Below are positions 1 to 10,997 of a stretch of 64,000 nucleotides of DNA, piece after piece. Made by a program: the position numbers and the translations under genes. This DNA comes from Harmonia axyridis (Eukaryota > Arthropoda > Insecta > Coleoptera > Coccinellidae), in the NCBI RefSeq assembly GCF_914767665.1, contig NC_059503.1, positions 21,514,001 through 21,578,000 of the forward strand. The letters run 5' to 3'. Position 1 is the first letter of the stretch. Each line of letters begins with the position of its first letter. The notes beneath the pieces are model-generated. The model was not told where the DNA came from, searched no databases, and saw nothing but the letters and a program-made list of their open reading frames with translations.

Positions 1-589
1 GAGCATAACGCCTACTGTCCGGTGAACATAACGATCAACATTAAACTGAGGTTCACGTCTTTCTCCCCGACGTCGTCTAACCCTTCTTCGGCCATCATGT
101 GCAACCAAGGAGAATAGAGATTCATCTGAAAAGACGACCTGATGCCATTCCATATTCCAATGTTGATGTTCTCTGCACCACTGTAATCGTTGCCGGCGAT
201 GCTCAACCGTCAGAGGTAATACAAGATGGAGCCGATAATGCTGCAGTCCAAAAGACCTTATCCGGCGGTAGACACAGTTATAGGATGGCCCTGTTCTCCT
301 AACCGCTCAACAGCCAAAGATAGAGTTGTCGCAAATCGGACTCTAATGGCCATAAGTCTTAGACGTCGATCTTGAACTTCATTTGTGTCCCTCCGACGTC
401 CAATGCTCTTCTTCGATTTTGGGCATTATGAAACCACGCTTGACAACATTTCATAACAGTAGTTGGACTTCTTTTCGTACAGTCAGTGATTTCTCGAAAT
501 GACAACCCCGCCTTCCGTAGACCAATAATTCGCCCTCTTTCAAATTCACTTAGCTGGCGATAAATTCCGCGTACGCGTGCTTTAGGCAT
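1..589 (-). pseudogene. Tc1-like transposase, frameshifted, cut by window edge
   Basis: Read on the minus strand from the ATG at 589, this is a Tc1-family transposase spread over three frames. The first ~65 residues hold the DNA-binding helix-turn-helix region, beginning QLSEFERGRIIGLRKAGLSF. A frameshift near 395-410 moves to a frame with RRLRLMAIRVRFATT. A second, near 265, moves to a frame that stays open to the edge of the window, with RIRSFGLQHYR, QWCRE and the FSDES motif that carries the first catalytic Asp of the DDE triad (about 140). The other two catalytic residues would lie before base 1. Tc1 transposases cut and paste DNA at TA sites in the nucleus. Two frameshifts make this copy dead. 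Family assignment is firm; the exact subfamily is not. Confidence 0.9.
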
Positions 590-2035
590 TTTAGCAACAA
601 CTAAACATCGACTTTAGATGTCCTCAAACAGTTGTAAAATTTAAAAACTTTCGAAAAACGACTACAATATTTGAGTAACAAAAATTGTTTACATGAAAAA
701 ACCTTCATGATTTTTTCTCCAAATTCAATCATTTACTCTTTGCTATACTATCTTCAATTCAATTCAATTCATTTCAATTCATTATTTCAGTGACAACAGA
801 TACGAACTAGTTAATTTGAATACAAAATTGACATTTAACATCCGAGTAGATATAGAACACAGTTAGTACTAGTTTTGAGCTAACTTATCAGCAAAAATTA
901 TTGCCGAATTTTCTTGCAATTGGTTTTTCAAACGATCGATTTCCTGTAATCTGTTGACTATAATATGAATAAATGAAAGCATCTAACGAAAATCTTAGAA
1001 AATTTATCTGAACTTATAAAAACATTGAAAATGTGAGTTTTTTGAAATGTTGTTGATGAATTTAATCAATTTTCTGATAAATGAATATGCAGGTAGCACT
1101 GATCAATTCCGAAAAGCTGAAGTATCATATCTGCGTCTGCAGGATCGTCGAGAGTAGTCGATCGAGTCATCGTTGTCCTCTGCACCACTCCGATTGCAGC
1201 ATTCTTGTCTCGGTAGGAGAAAAAAGAACAAACAGCTCTCGTGAAATAAATATTCCCATTCCACTCTTCACGAGCGAGCTAAGTTCAATGAATTTATGGA
1301 GCAACAGAGACAAAAACCCGAAATACTCATTTCAGTGTTGTTCTCTTCCCTTGTGTGATATTTAAAATGAAGTGCACTATGGAAGAAGATAACCGTCATT
1401 CTGTTACAAATTTACGTTTACTGAAAGTTTGAAAACATAGTGAATGAGTTAGCCTTGTTAAAATATTCTGAGTGAAAATTACTTTGTCAAAAGCAGTTGC
1501 GATGTATAACTGATAAATGATGAAAAAAACTATTCGAAAAACAAATATGTACTTAGAAATTGGAAATACAAAATGTTTCTATTTTATTCGTGAAAGAAGT
1601 GGAGAAGAAAAATATTTTTCTTCATTTAACATGATTCAACATCGATATTTTATCATCATCAGAAACTAAAAACTGCTCGAAAATGAGTTTAAGTTCCTGA
1701 CGATGGCAATAATTAATCAATAGAAAAGCACTGACTTGAAGTCAGAGATTTTGAGCACTCGTTCGATTCTATTTGTCCATCCGGACATCCATAAACACTA
1801 TAACTCTCGAACCGAAGTACCTAGAAACTTGAAATTTTAAGTGTAGAATAAAATATCTAATGCTGCAATTAAATTCGTTAATAGGGAAAAACGGACTAGG
1901 ACTTCTTAAAAAATGGCTGATCAAAACATTGTTTTCATGATAATTTCAGAATTTCAGTTTTTGTACCTTCATTTTGAGAGTCTCACCCTAATGGGATTAT
2001 TCTTCACCCCTTCGAGCATGCTCTTCGCGTTTTGA
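590..2035. other. AT-rich tract, no gene seen
   Basis: No coding or RNA feature is recognised. A short run of imperfect ATTCA repeats lies at about 752-785. The stretch at about 1757-1835, with the words tccatccggacatcc and actctcgaacc, resembles other dispersed words at about 42790-42850 and is probably old repeat. Confidence 0.5.
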
Positions 2036-2275
2036 CTCTACAGGCTGGTCCAAAAGTGGTGAAACACGATACTACCCAGTTTTTTAAATGAAAAGCTCAA
2101 TTTTTTAATCATACTCATAATATCCATGAAATTTTGATTTCGAAATACCCCACTTGTCTCATTTATGGGGGGATTTTTTCGAAAAATTTCATGTCTGTCA
2201 AGTCTTCAAGTTTTCAAGTCTTCTGCAAATTCACGGATCACTCTACAGGCGGTCCAAAAGACACTGCAATTCTTA
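2036..2275. repeat. Two-copy word ctacaggcNggtccaaaag
   Basis: The words ctacaggctggtccaaaag (about 2039) and ctacaggcggtccaaaag (about 2243) start two segments ~205 bp apart. This looks like a decayed dispersed repeat whose ends begin with CAGG next to TA. No reading frame is supported. Confidence 0.35.
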
Positions 2276-2532
2276 AAAATGACCTTTAAAAAATGTCAAT
2301 ACGTCCATTTTTTCAAATTGCATGCCCTAATTTTTTTGCCTGTCGGATAGCCTAGAGAGTAATCTCCAATTTTTGTCTATACATGTTGTGCTTAATATGA
2401 ATAATTTTGAAAATGCTTCGCATTTCATGTTTTGTACTGGGGCTGGCAATATACATTTCACGCACACAATCATTTCAATGGGATAAGATTACTCAAATCT
2501 ACTTATAATATCTACTGATAAAAACAATTAAA

Positions 2533-2922
2533 GGAATCATCAAAATATTAGGAAACATTCATTTTGATAAAATGAAATAGAGACTACGTGAAAAAACAGT
2601 CTGAACATATAGTCTGAATTCTCAGAAAGAGTTCGAAATGACTGCATATTTTCAATTGAAAAAGTCTCATCAATATTCATGATCTGATGACATGATATGC
2701 TCAGATATCTGCAAACTTCTTTCAAATTGAAATCATATTGAAATTATTAAATAATTGTGCAGACATCTGAGCAGATCATGTGAGCGATAAATATTGATGA
2801 GACTTTTTCAGCTGAAAATATGCTGCCATTACGAACTCAGTAAGAATACTTAGTTACTTTTCTCAAGTGGTCTCCATTTCATTTTGTCAAAATAAATGTT
2901 TTCAAAAATTTTGATGATTTCT
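2533..2922. repeat. Foldback element with ~185-bp arms
   Basis: The left arm (about 2533-2720) and right arm (about 2745-2922) are reverse complements over nearly their whole length. The outer ends read gaatcatcaaaa and ttttgatgattt. The inner arms share gaaaaagtctcatcaatat. There is no coding potential. It is best described as a hairpin-forming non-autonomous element. Confidence 0.7.
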
Positions 2923-4379
2923 TTTTTATTTGGCTTATCTATAAATTATATTTTTGCGGTAGATTGCACATAATGTGGCTTATCAGCAGTTTCACTCATA
3001 TGAAAACATAAAAAAATTACTTGATTCGGGGATAGCCTCAAGAAAGGAACACTTTTACCGTTTTTTAAAAACTCTACCAGAAAATTGGCTTAAAGGTGTA
3101 GCTATCAATAGACAATACTTTGAATGAAGAATAAAGTTGCATTTGCATAAGAAAAATACACCGGAAACTCAATTCTCCACCCTATAGTATCAAGAAGAAA
3201 AGGAACTTTTCCTTTCCATTTCTTGGATATGTAATTGAAATAAATTTAAACATTGATTTCATGTAGATATCTCTAATTGGCAGACACAATACCCAAATGC
3301 TAGATCAAATGTTAATTAATTCTAAATAAAATGTTTCCATCATTTAATGTCAGTATAAACGTTTCAAGATCGTCAAATGACTCAATTTTTCAGACTGTAT
3401 AATTTTTATGCTGTACCTCAACACATCGAGCACAATTGAACAAAAACAGTGTTTTTCATAGGTGTTTTTCAATGCAGCGATAACAAGCTGAATTAATCAC
3501 GTTGTCACGCACCCACATACCTTTATGACATAGCTGCTCACACTACCAAAACTGTTTCATAATAACGCCGAAAAGTATTCTTTACAGAACAAATAACTTC
3601 CTGCCTTATAATTTGTTCATACATACGAGGCAATTGAACACACATTGTAGCCGCCTTTCACATTTCCGCCATATAAATCCGATTATGAAAAAGCGTACCT
3701 GTAAACTGCTTGCTGACACGTGGTTGAAAGAGATATTTTTAATTATACATCTGCCTTATTTGCTGTTATAGAGATAAGCCTTATTTATTTTATTCGACGA
3801 GCACCCAGTTGCACCTGCACTTATGTTCTCTGTGTTCCGTGGACGATTTCGTAATGCTCGAATGTTTGAGCATAACATCAACAGATTGCAAGAAGATATC
3901 GTTTTTCTGAGATGTTTTTTAAACTGGTGTGCTTCTTTAGTTGTCATCTTATTTTATCTATTTACCCTTATACCTTATCATATTCTATATTTCAGTTCAT
4001 TGTGTTTTTTCAATTCAATAATTTGCATGCAAAGTTGATAATCATCATTTTATCAGGTTTTTTTATGATCTCATTTCTCCTATTCATAGGTTATGGATCG
4101 CCAAGGGGCTCCTAGCCCTATCTAAGAAACAAATAATATTTCAGAGGCATACTCTCTTGAATATTTGAATGATCAAATAATTTTTGTATTATTATGTGAA
4201 TATTTTAGGGATTTATTTCGAAAATATAATGTTCTTATTCAATATTTGAAAGTTGGCTAAGTGGTTGAGATGAGTTCATATGGATTTGACAAGTCCATTG
4301 AAGAATACGTTGCGATGTGAGATTTCTGATCCATATTCATTTGTTGCCGAAATTTCAACGAGAATGTTTCAAAGATGGG
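2923..4379. other. AT-rich tract, no gene seen
   Basis: Nothing is recognised here. Short open frames at 3823-4115 are T-rich on one strand and look like chance. Confidence 0.5.
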
Positions 4380-4900
4380 AATGTTTCCGAAAAGTACACC
4401 TTACGAGGGATCACTACCACGTGACATTCTCATATTTGTCCAGAGGAGGAAGGACAAAAATGATTTGTGATGTTGCAAGAACGATTAAATGATTAGTAGA
4501 ATTTGGGAATAATATGACAATAATTCCAACTTTCGTCGGAAGGAAGGACTTTACGAGTCTTTTTATGAATTTCCACAAAATTAGAGTTTTAGCAATTTTG
4601 TAATATTTTTTTGTGGGATTTTTTCAAGAATATTTTTGAAATACTTCAATGCTTTTTAGGGATACCATTCATTGAATATTTAAAAAAAAACGAAAAGTTA
4701 CCTGAATTATTATTTTTTATTTCGTAAATTGAAAATTTTGAAATACCACAAGGAAGATTATTATTTTGAAAAATCATGTGGAACCCAAAAATTGGTGATT
4801 TTTAAAAAGAAATATCTCTAATTTCGTTTTGAACTGAACAATGATGGTGTTCCCTCTCAATATATTCCATACAGTTTTTTTGTTATCCACTTCACAAAAT
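4380..4900 (+). repeat. Dispersed ~500-bp repeat, copy A
   Basis: This matches the reverse complement of about 33260-33740 with many substitutions and small gaps. Shared words include cacgtgacattctc, aattccaactttc, atgaatttccacaa and agaaatatctctaat. It is an old dispersed repeat of unknown class without a coding frame. Confidence 0.6.
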
Positions 4901-5814
4901 TTTGATATACTCTATGCACGAGGAATTTCGTCAGCACTTTGGCAATAAGTTCTTCATTTTTTCAATATTCACCTTTAACCAGAGGCCATTGGGTGAATAG
5001 TCCCTCATAGGATATAAACATTTAGGTACTTAATGCCTTAAGTACTCAAAAGCAGTAAATTACATTGTGTTGAAGTAGGTATCACGTCCCTCCATGTTTC
5101 CATTCAGATTGGAGTTTAGAATGAAGAGTTGAGGACAGAGAGATATTCAAGCAAAAATGTAAAAGCTAAATTTCATGAAGAAATGATGATTGACAAGCGC
5201 GTAAAAGCTTTGGACTTAACGCTTTCTCACAAGTGATTTCAATAATACAAGAACAAGGGGCCTAAGATGTTGACGTGGAAAATAGGGTTTACTGCATTTA
5301 CATTTTATTACTTGGCTCTGGTTGATTTACACCTTCCTGAATCATCAACGACATCTCTATAATCGATGATTTTTCAACCGACAAGAAAGCTAGGCTGATA
5401 TTTTCCAAGGCACTAAATAATAAGTAGATTTTAGGCGTTTTTCATGACGCTGACGTCTACCTTTAATAGCACCAGGTGCTCAATAAGAGTCGATGAGTCA
5501 ACATATTTACCCGATATGACTCCTTGAGTGTCAATTAAGTTGTATTGCTTGTATTGAATACTAACATCAAATAATGCACAACAGTTATTATGGTGAGTAA
5601 CAGATCTCCTTTTATTCCAATATTTTGATTTATTATCTATCGACTTTTTCGCTTCAATCGAATCGTGGACAAATAATATCCTTATATTCTCCATGTATTC
5701 ATATGTGTATCCTTCTAACAGTTTTTATATTTATGGGTAACTAACAATGAAGTGGATGTGTAATTTTACTCGTAACGCCCTTTAAGATACCGATGTTTCT
5801 ATACCATTCCAAAT
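4901..5814. other. AT-rich tract, no gene seen
   Basis: No supported feature. The open frame at 5431-5694 on the minus strand resembles nothing I recognise. Confidence 0.5.
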
Positions 5815-6975
5815 ACAATAACACTAATAGAAATCAACGAAGTTACCAAGAAATTGAAACCAGAAAAGCTCCAGGTTAACAAATTTCTTGTTACAAAAGA
5901 TGTCTAGAAGACACATATCAGTGCTTACCAAAGAAGTGATGAGAACAGAATACTACCAAAAAAAGAAGACCCCACAAGTGCTTGTGTTCAAGAAAGCATT
6001 ACATATCAATAAGTTTACTGCCAGCTCTTGGAAGAAGGTTGAAAAAATCATTACAAGAAGACTTAATCTGATACCATTCGAGTAATTCAGATTCAGAAGA
6101 GATCATTCTACGGAAATTTAACTGCTGGAGCTCATCGAAGATGTAACTGAAAAACTTTAGAACGAACAAGCCACAGGACAAGGGCTTTTAGATGTTGGGA
6201 GAGCCTCCGACTGAGTTTAGTACAAAGAACCTGCAAGAAGAGGATGGCAGTTTATACTACCCAAACCTGCAGGATAATGAGAAACTACCTGAGAGACTAG
6301 AATTTCCACCTCAAATTAGATTGAACATTGAACACTATCTACCAATAGGCAAGTAGAATCAGGAGTTCCTCAAGGCTGAGTTCTTGGACCTCTACCGTAC
6401 ATAAAATGGGAAAAATAAGTTAAATATCCAGGTACAACACTAAATAACAGATTTTCATGGAGAACCATATAAAATATGCAGACCAATAAACAACAAATGA
6501 GTAACAATGAGTAGACTTTACCCACCTATAGGAAAAAAAAGCCAAATGAACCAAAATGCGAAACTGAGAATGATCAAGTCAAATGCAAGACCTCAACTAA
6601 CATATGGATTGGCAGCATGGGGAAATGCAGCCAAAAGTTATATGGAGAAGAATATAAGTGACAAAAAATAAATTGCTGAGAGCAGAAGAGTTGCAATGAT
6701 TATGCCGTGGGTTTAAAAAAATCAGCACTTCACTTCAGACACTTAATACTTGAGAATGAGAATGAGAAACTGCCACAGCTCTCCCTAAGAGGAAAGACAA
6801 CAAGATTTTTGAAAAAGGAAGTCAACATCGCAATGACGAGCTGATAAGCATTGTTAACTAAAACCCTATTGAAGATATGATTAAAATGCCAACTTATTAC
6901 GAAGGACCTAGAGATCAACTAAGGTTAACAGAAATCGAGAGAAAGTGAGTTTCAAATATCAAAAAAGCAGTATTG
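5815..6975 (+). pseudogene. Jockey-type LINE reverse transcriptase, heavily decayed
   Basis: The plus strand carries landmarks of a non-LTR retrotransposon reverse transcriptase in the right order but broken by stops and frameshifts. They are EINEVTKKLKPEK (about 5830), the FRxRRDHST segment followed by LLELIEDVTEKL and QATGQGLLDVGRA (about 6085-6210), ESGVPQG*VLGPL (6356-6396; the B-domain VPQG motif with a stop inside), KYPGTTLNNRFSWR (about 6420-6465) and RPQLTYGLAAWGNAAKSY (about 6588-6640). The order and wording fit the jockey clade. Neither the A-box Asp nor the YADD box is intact, so the copy is dead. A short AATAATAATAAT run at about 7300 may be its original 3' tail, with the fragment at 6985-7215 lying between. 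Confidence 0.75.
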
Positions 6976-6984
6976 TCGTAATGG

Positions 6985-7215
6985 TGTAATGTCGTTTGTA
7001 GAATGCCTAATTCCCACGATAGACGCAAACGGTTTCGATTCTTCACATCACTAACATGTTCCAACAGCTCAAATTTTCACTATTGCCGACCGAGAAGGTA
7101 CTCTACGACGACCCAAAAGTGCTTTGAGTTTACTAACTGGGACTGCAAAATTTTCTCTCCATTTTTCTAGTGAATTTTGACAATTTCAATTCGTTGTAGA
7201 ACGACCTTCTTGGGT
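6985..7215 (-). pseudogene. Mariner-superfamily transposase N-terminus, fragment
   Basis: On the minus strand the fragment reads QRIEIVKIH*KNGENFA, then LKALLGRRRVPSRSAIVK, then after a frameshift VSDVKNRNR. This is the N-terminal DNA-binding region of the same family as the longer copy at 9340-10527 (there RRQSPSRPAIVKLLKNFELL). The catalytic part is missing. It abuts the decayed LINE on its left. Confidence 0.65.
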
Positions 7216-8042
7216 TTGTATGAATAGGTAGGGTTAAGAATAAAATATCAATTTGGTCGAAGTTCCCGGAAGGCTAACAGAGCCGTAGCGACCCCGATTC
7301 AATAATAATAATACTAGTCACATGTCAAGAGAAGACATATTCAAAAGTGATAGCTGGTTTTCTTTTTCTTTCAGTTCTTCTTTAGTTCTTCTCGTTTTTT
7401 CAACTTTTAACGCCTATTGAACATTACGCTCTATTTCCTCTTTTGCAGATATTACAAATGTTTTTATTATTATAATGTTCATTTTAATGTTTGTTTCTTA
7501 TGTTCATGTTTTCACCGAGTTAAAATTGTTTTACTATTTGTTCATTGTTGATTATTTTAACGTTATTTCTATATAATCTCACAAAACGTGTTATATTGAA
7601 TTGTACTGTTGTGAACGTGTTTGGTTTATTAGATTAGACCTATTATCTGTTCCTCACTAATAATACACATAGAAAATAATCAGTATTGTCTCAAGATTTC
7701 ACTAGAAATATGCTTCTAGACTACGAATATAACCCCATCCACGAAGACGCCACCCATAAAACAATTTCACTGATGCAAAAGTTTAGTGCTCCGCCGGATA
7801 ATTTTGTACGCTACTGTCCTTTTTTCAGGGCTTGCCTGATGTTAATGCAGCATTATACGGGCGCCGTGGCGTCGTCGATTTGCAGTCGAGTGCCGTCGTT
7901 TCAAGTCTAACCACGTGTCCCATATTTCATCATCACCCCGTCTGTCAACGGTCGTCCCTCCCGATGAGATCCGAATATTACCGACTCGGCAGGGATAATG
8001 GAGAATAATAAATAAAAAAATATCTTTCTTTTCCCTGTGTAG
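7216..8042. other. No gene; GC rises towards the right
   Basis: The left part is AT-rich and empty. From about 7780 GC content rises, and a pyrimidine tract ending in ttttttcag lies at about 7818-7829. No protein match is recognised. Confidence 0.4.
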
Positions 8043-8287
8043 GCCAGATTGACTCCGGTTGCCCGGCAACAGCCAGGCACCGATCGATATATGGAAGATT
8101 TCCACGGTAGTGAGTGGAACAAAGCAACAGCGCATCATCAGCGTCAACTGGGAAACAAACATTTCACGTTGAACCACCCGACATTTCACAACTTTCCGGC
8201 TGAGGAAAGAGCAGAGGAGGAGTCGAAAGTGCCGAATTTGTACAGGGTGTTCGAGAAAGAGTCGAATATATTTAAAAATAGATAATA
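8043..8287 (+). CDS. Possible exon, hypothetical
   Basis: A good splice acceptor (pyrimidine tract ending ccctgtgtag at 8033-8042) is followed by an 81-codon open frame that starts ARLTPVARQQPG and stops at 8285-8287. A canonical-looking donor, cacg then gtagtgagt, lies at 8106/8107, so the exon could instead be 64 bp. An AATAAA sequence follows at about 8295. Base composition is richer in GC than the flanks. Against a real exon, the segment 8178-8250 is imperfectly repeated at 8300-8366, which suggests repeat DNA. I do not recognise the product, which is rich in Glu, His and Asn. Splicing evidence would be needed to accept it. Confidence 0.2.
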
Positions 8288-8339
8288 ATCTTTCAATAAA
8301 CATTTCACAACGTTCTGGCTAAGGAAAAGCCGGAGAAGG

Positions 8340-8660
8340 AGTCTCTTATTTGTACAGGGCGTCAAATATACAGGGTGTTAGTGAATAATTGATACAAACT
8401 TCTGGAGGTGAATCTGCATGAAAAAATCAGGACAGATTGCTATACATATACCTTTTTTTCGCATATGATTCGAGTCGTTTTTCTGAAAAACAGACTATTT
8501 GTTCATTGCTCCTAAGTTTTTCAAAGAAAAAAATGGTACGGCACTGAGATATTTGAAACAAGAACAATTTTTGAATTTATGATGGATTCTGTCCTTACTT
8601 GGTGGAAATTCATCATAAATGAAATGAGATCACAGTAATTTCAAATGAAATATTATATTC
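8340..8660. repeat. Decayed dispersed repeat beginning tacagggtgtt
   Basis: The word tacagggtgttagtg at about 8371 followed by tgatacaaacttctggagg has the look of TA-flanked CAGGG-type element ends seen elsewhere in this window (10732, 23517). The other end was not found. Confidence 0.3.
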
Positions 8661-8664
8661 TCTG

Positions 8665-8903
8665 TAGGGATTCACGGCCTGGCATGATATTCAAGCTACT
8701 TGGCTCAAGCTCAAGTAGCTTGAGCTTGACTTGAAATCAACTCAAGTTCAAGTCAAGTTATAGTTTTTCAATGTGTAGTTAAGTACTTAATGAATAAATA
8801 CTTGACTTGACATTGAAAAACTACTACTTGACTTGAACTAGAGCTCAAGCTACTTGAGCTTGAGTCGAGTAGCTTGAATATCAAGCTAAGGCGTGAATTC
8901 CTA
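8665..8903. repeat. Foldback element built on CAAGCTACTTGAGCTT words
   Basis: This is a near-complete hairpin with arms of about 8665-8780 and 8790-8903 around a short centre near 8784. Outer ends are tagggattcacg and cgtgaattccta; inner arms share tagtttttcaatgt. Each arm also contains smaller palindromes such as agctcaagctacttgagctt (8842-8861) and several tcaagtcaag words. It is noncoding and probably a foldback or MITE-like element. Confidence 0.75.
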
Positions 8904-9339
8904 ATTGTCTGCGACAATTGTTTCGCCACATTGTGTCTTCATCAAGATACATTGATTCACCCTGATGAAGCCATAGTGTGGTGAAAACTCGAAATGAAAT
9001 AACGATGTACCTACACAAAGTTGGATGGAAGATACCGTTGTAGCAGGGTTTTTATTGGAATAAAACAAACTTTTCCATTGTACTCGAAGGTATGGTAGAT
9101 ATCTCCTTCCCTTGCATCGAACTGTTAAGGGCGTAAAGACTGCAAAGACGCGCTTTGTTCTTCTTCTTACTTCTGGTTTCTCCTAAGTTGGTTACTTATT
9201 AACTTTAGAGTAATGTAGACTTCAGCAGTAATGTTTGCTGTTGGCGTTCGAAAGTAAAGGGTTCTACAAAAAGAGTTTTCATTTCATTTAAGAAAAAAGG
9301 GTACATTTCAAGAGGAATCAATGGGTGTTCCTTTCATTG
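8904..9339. other. No gene; small inverted repeat
   Basis: The words gcgacaattgtttcgccacattgtgtcttcatc and gatgaagccatagtgtggtgaaaac (each read in pieces under 20 bases) pair imperfectly across about 8911-8987. Nothing else is seen. Confidence 0.35.
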
Positions 9340-10527
9340 TAAAGAGGAAGCTATGCCACAGTTATCGACGGACAAGGATAACAGACAAATGGCTGCTACG
9401 GCTGAGGTTGTAACACCATATCCCTTACATCAAATTTTCCTTGACCAATTCGTATATTTGCGGGTCGATAACTTCTCCAACTTTGGGGTATTGAATTTAG
9501 TCGATTGTAAAACATTGTCATAGACCTTAGTTTTTACGTGATCGCAAAGAGAAAAACCTATAAGGGTTCAATCACAAGAAATCGATGGCTAATTGTGGCT
9601 AATAACTCGACCAGGAATCTTTTCTTACAACATTTTGTAACTTGTGTGATAAGTAGCATTGTCTCGTTGAAAATTAACGTCATTCACATCAAAATTCTCC
9701 ATTTCTAGCCATAGAGAGGAAGCGCAATCCATTCACCGTAAAGGTTGAAGCAGTCCCATTTTCGAATGAGTAGGGCGATCTTTGCTAGATTTGTTACTGA
9801 CACTATTTTAACAGTTACAGAGGCACTTCGCACGATTACGCCTTCTTTGAAGAACCGAGGCGGGAAATTCGAACTTGTATCAAACCTCCCCTTGTATCAA
9901 CCCTCCCCAGTCTCTCCTTATAATATCCAATCACACTACCAGCCCACAAATTGAACCAGATAGTGACAAGTTGAGGATGGAAAGGCTTTTCAACAATCTT
10001 TCTTGAATTTTCCGAGCTCCAATTGCCACAATTACTTTTAGCCTCCGAGGTGAAAATGGGCCTCATCACTGAAAATGATTTTTAAATGGAAATTCGGATT
10101 ATTTTTATGCTTTTCAAGGACGATATGACGTAACTAGGATATACCGGCTCGAGTTTTGGTGTTAACTGAACTTCATAAGACTTCTAAGACTAATTCTTTT
10201 TGCAAAATACGCTGTTACGTCGTTTGTGGAATGCAAAATTCCCAAGATCGACGAGACGAGGTTTTCGTCAACCCTATGGGCTTCAGCAGCAATATTCTCG
10301 GTTGTCCAGGTTGGCCTTGAACGACACACACGGTTTCGATTCTTCTCATCACTAACTTGTCCCAACAGTTCAAAGTTTTTTAACAGTTTCACTATTGCAG
10401 GCCGAGAAGGTGATTGGCGACGACTCAAAAGTACTTTAGTTTTGCGGACTATGTCTGCAAAATCTTCACTAATTTTTTATTGGATAATAACAATTTAAAT
10501 GTATTCTTGAAGCGTGCGTCGTTCCAT
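9340..10527 (-). pseudogene. Mariner-superfamily (IS630-Tc1-mariner) transposase, decayed but near full length
   Basis: From the ATG at 10527 the minus strand reads MERRTLQEYI*IVII, then SRRQSPSRPAIVKLLKNFEL (10162-10428), an N-terminal helix-turn-helix region. IIFSDEAHF follows near 10070 and holds the first catalytic Asp. After a frameshift it continues NCGNWSSENSRKIVEKPFHP, LVTIWFNLWAGSVIGYY, and in the 9.6-9.7 kb part FTVNGLRF and FQRDNATYHTS (second catalytic Asp). The block expected to hold the third acidic residue reads TLIGFSLCDHVK, so that residue appears lost. Several stops and frameshifts make it dead. The same family is represented at 6985-7215 and 25554-26055. Confidence 0.8.
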
Positions 10528-10731
10528 TTTTAGTAATGGCATAAAGTTTACTTATAGCTATATATATAGCTATTCAAAATGAAACCTCTTGTTGGAAAAT
10601 CTTTTATGATGACATCAAAATTAATTTTTGGTAACTTCGTCCAATTTGAATAACAAAGTCTGAAGATTTTTGCAATTTAGTTGAATTCGATATATTTCGA
10701 ATATAGGTACAGCAATGAAACACTATACATA

Positions 10732-10995
10732 CAGGGTGGCCACTTTTTCAAAGGGAATTTTTTCAATTCCCATTGAAAATGAGGTTGAGGGTGGCCCAGA
10801 GAGCACGAAACGTTGGATACGAAATCTGATTACGTCAAATTGAGAACAATTTACTGTCGAATAAAAAATTCCTGTAACATTTTTTGATAATATTTCAAAT
10901 AAAGTGGGAAAAAAAGAAAAATCATTTGACCGACCTTCTAACTCTTATGGTTTAAAAGTAACTAATACAATCCCATTGAAAAAGTGGCCACCCTG
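10732..10995. mobile_element. 264-bp MITE with CAGGGTGGCCACTTTTTCAA ends
   Basis: Terminal inverted repeats of ~20 bp, cagggtggccactttttcaa at the left and its complement at the right, are flanked by TA on both sides (10730-10731 and 10996-10997). The TA target duplication fits a non-autonomous Tc1/mariner-type element. There is no reading frame of note. The immediate flanks (ggtacagcaatgaaacactata and tatatttcactgtacctacc) are themselves loosely inverted, so it may sit in the loop of an older palindrome. Confidence 0.85.
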
Positions 10996-10997
10996 TA

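Noticed and set aside
7842..8303. 153-codon minus-strand open frame
   Set aside because: It is the antisense of the possible exon and of repeated sequence; no recognisable motif.
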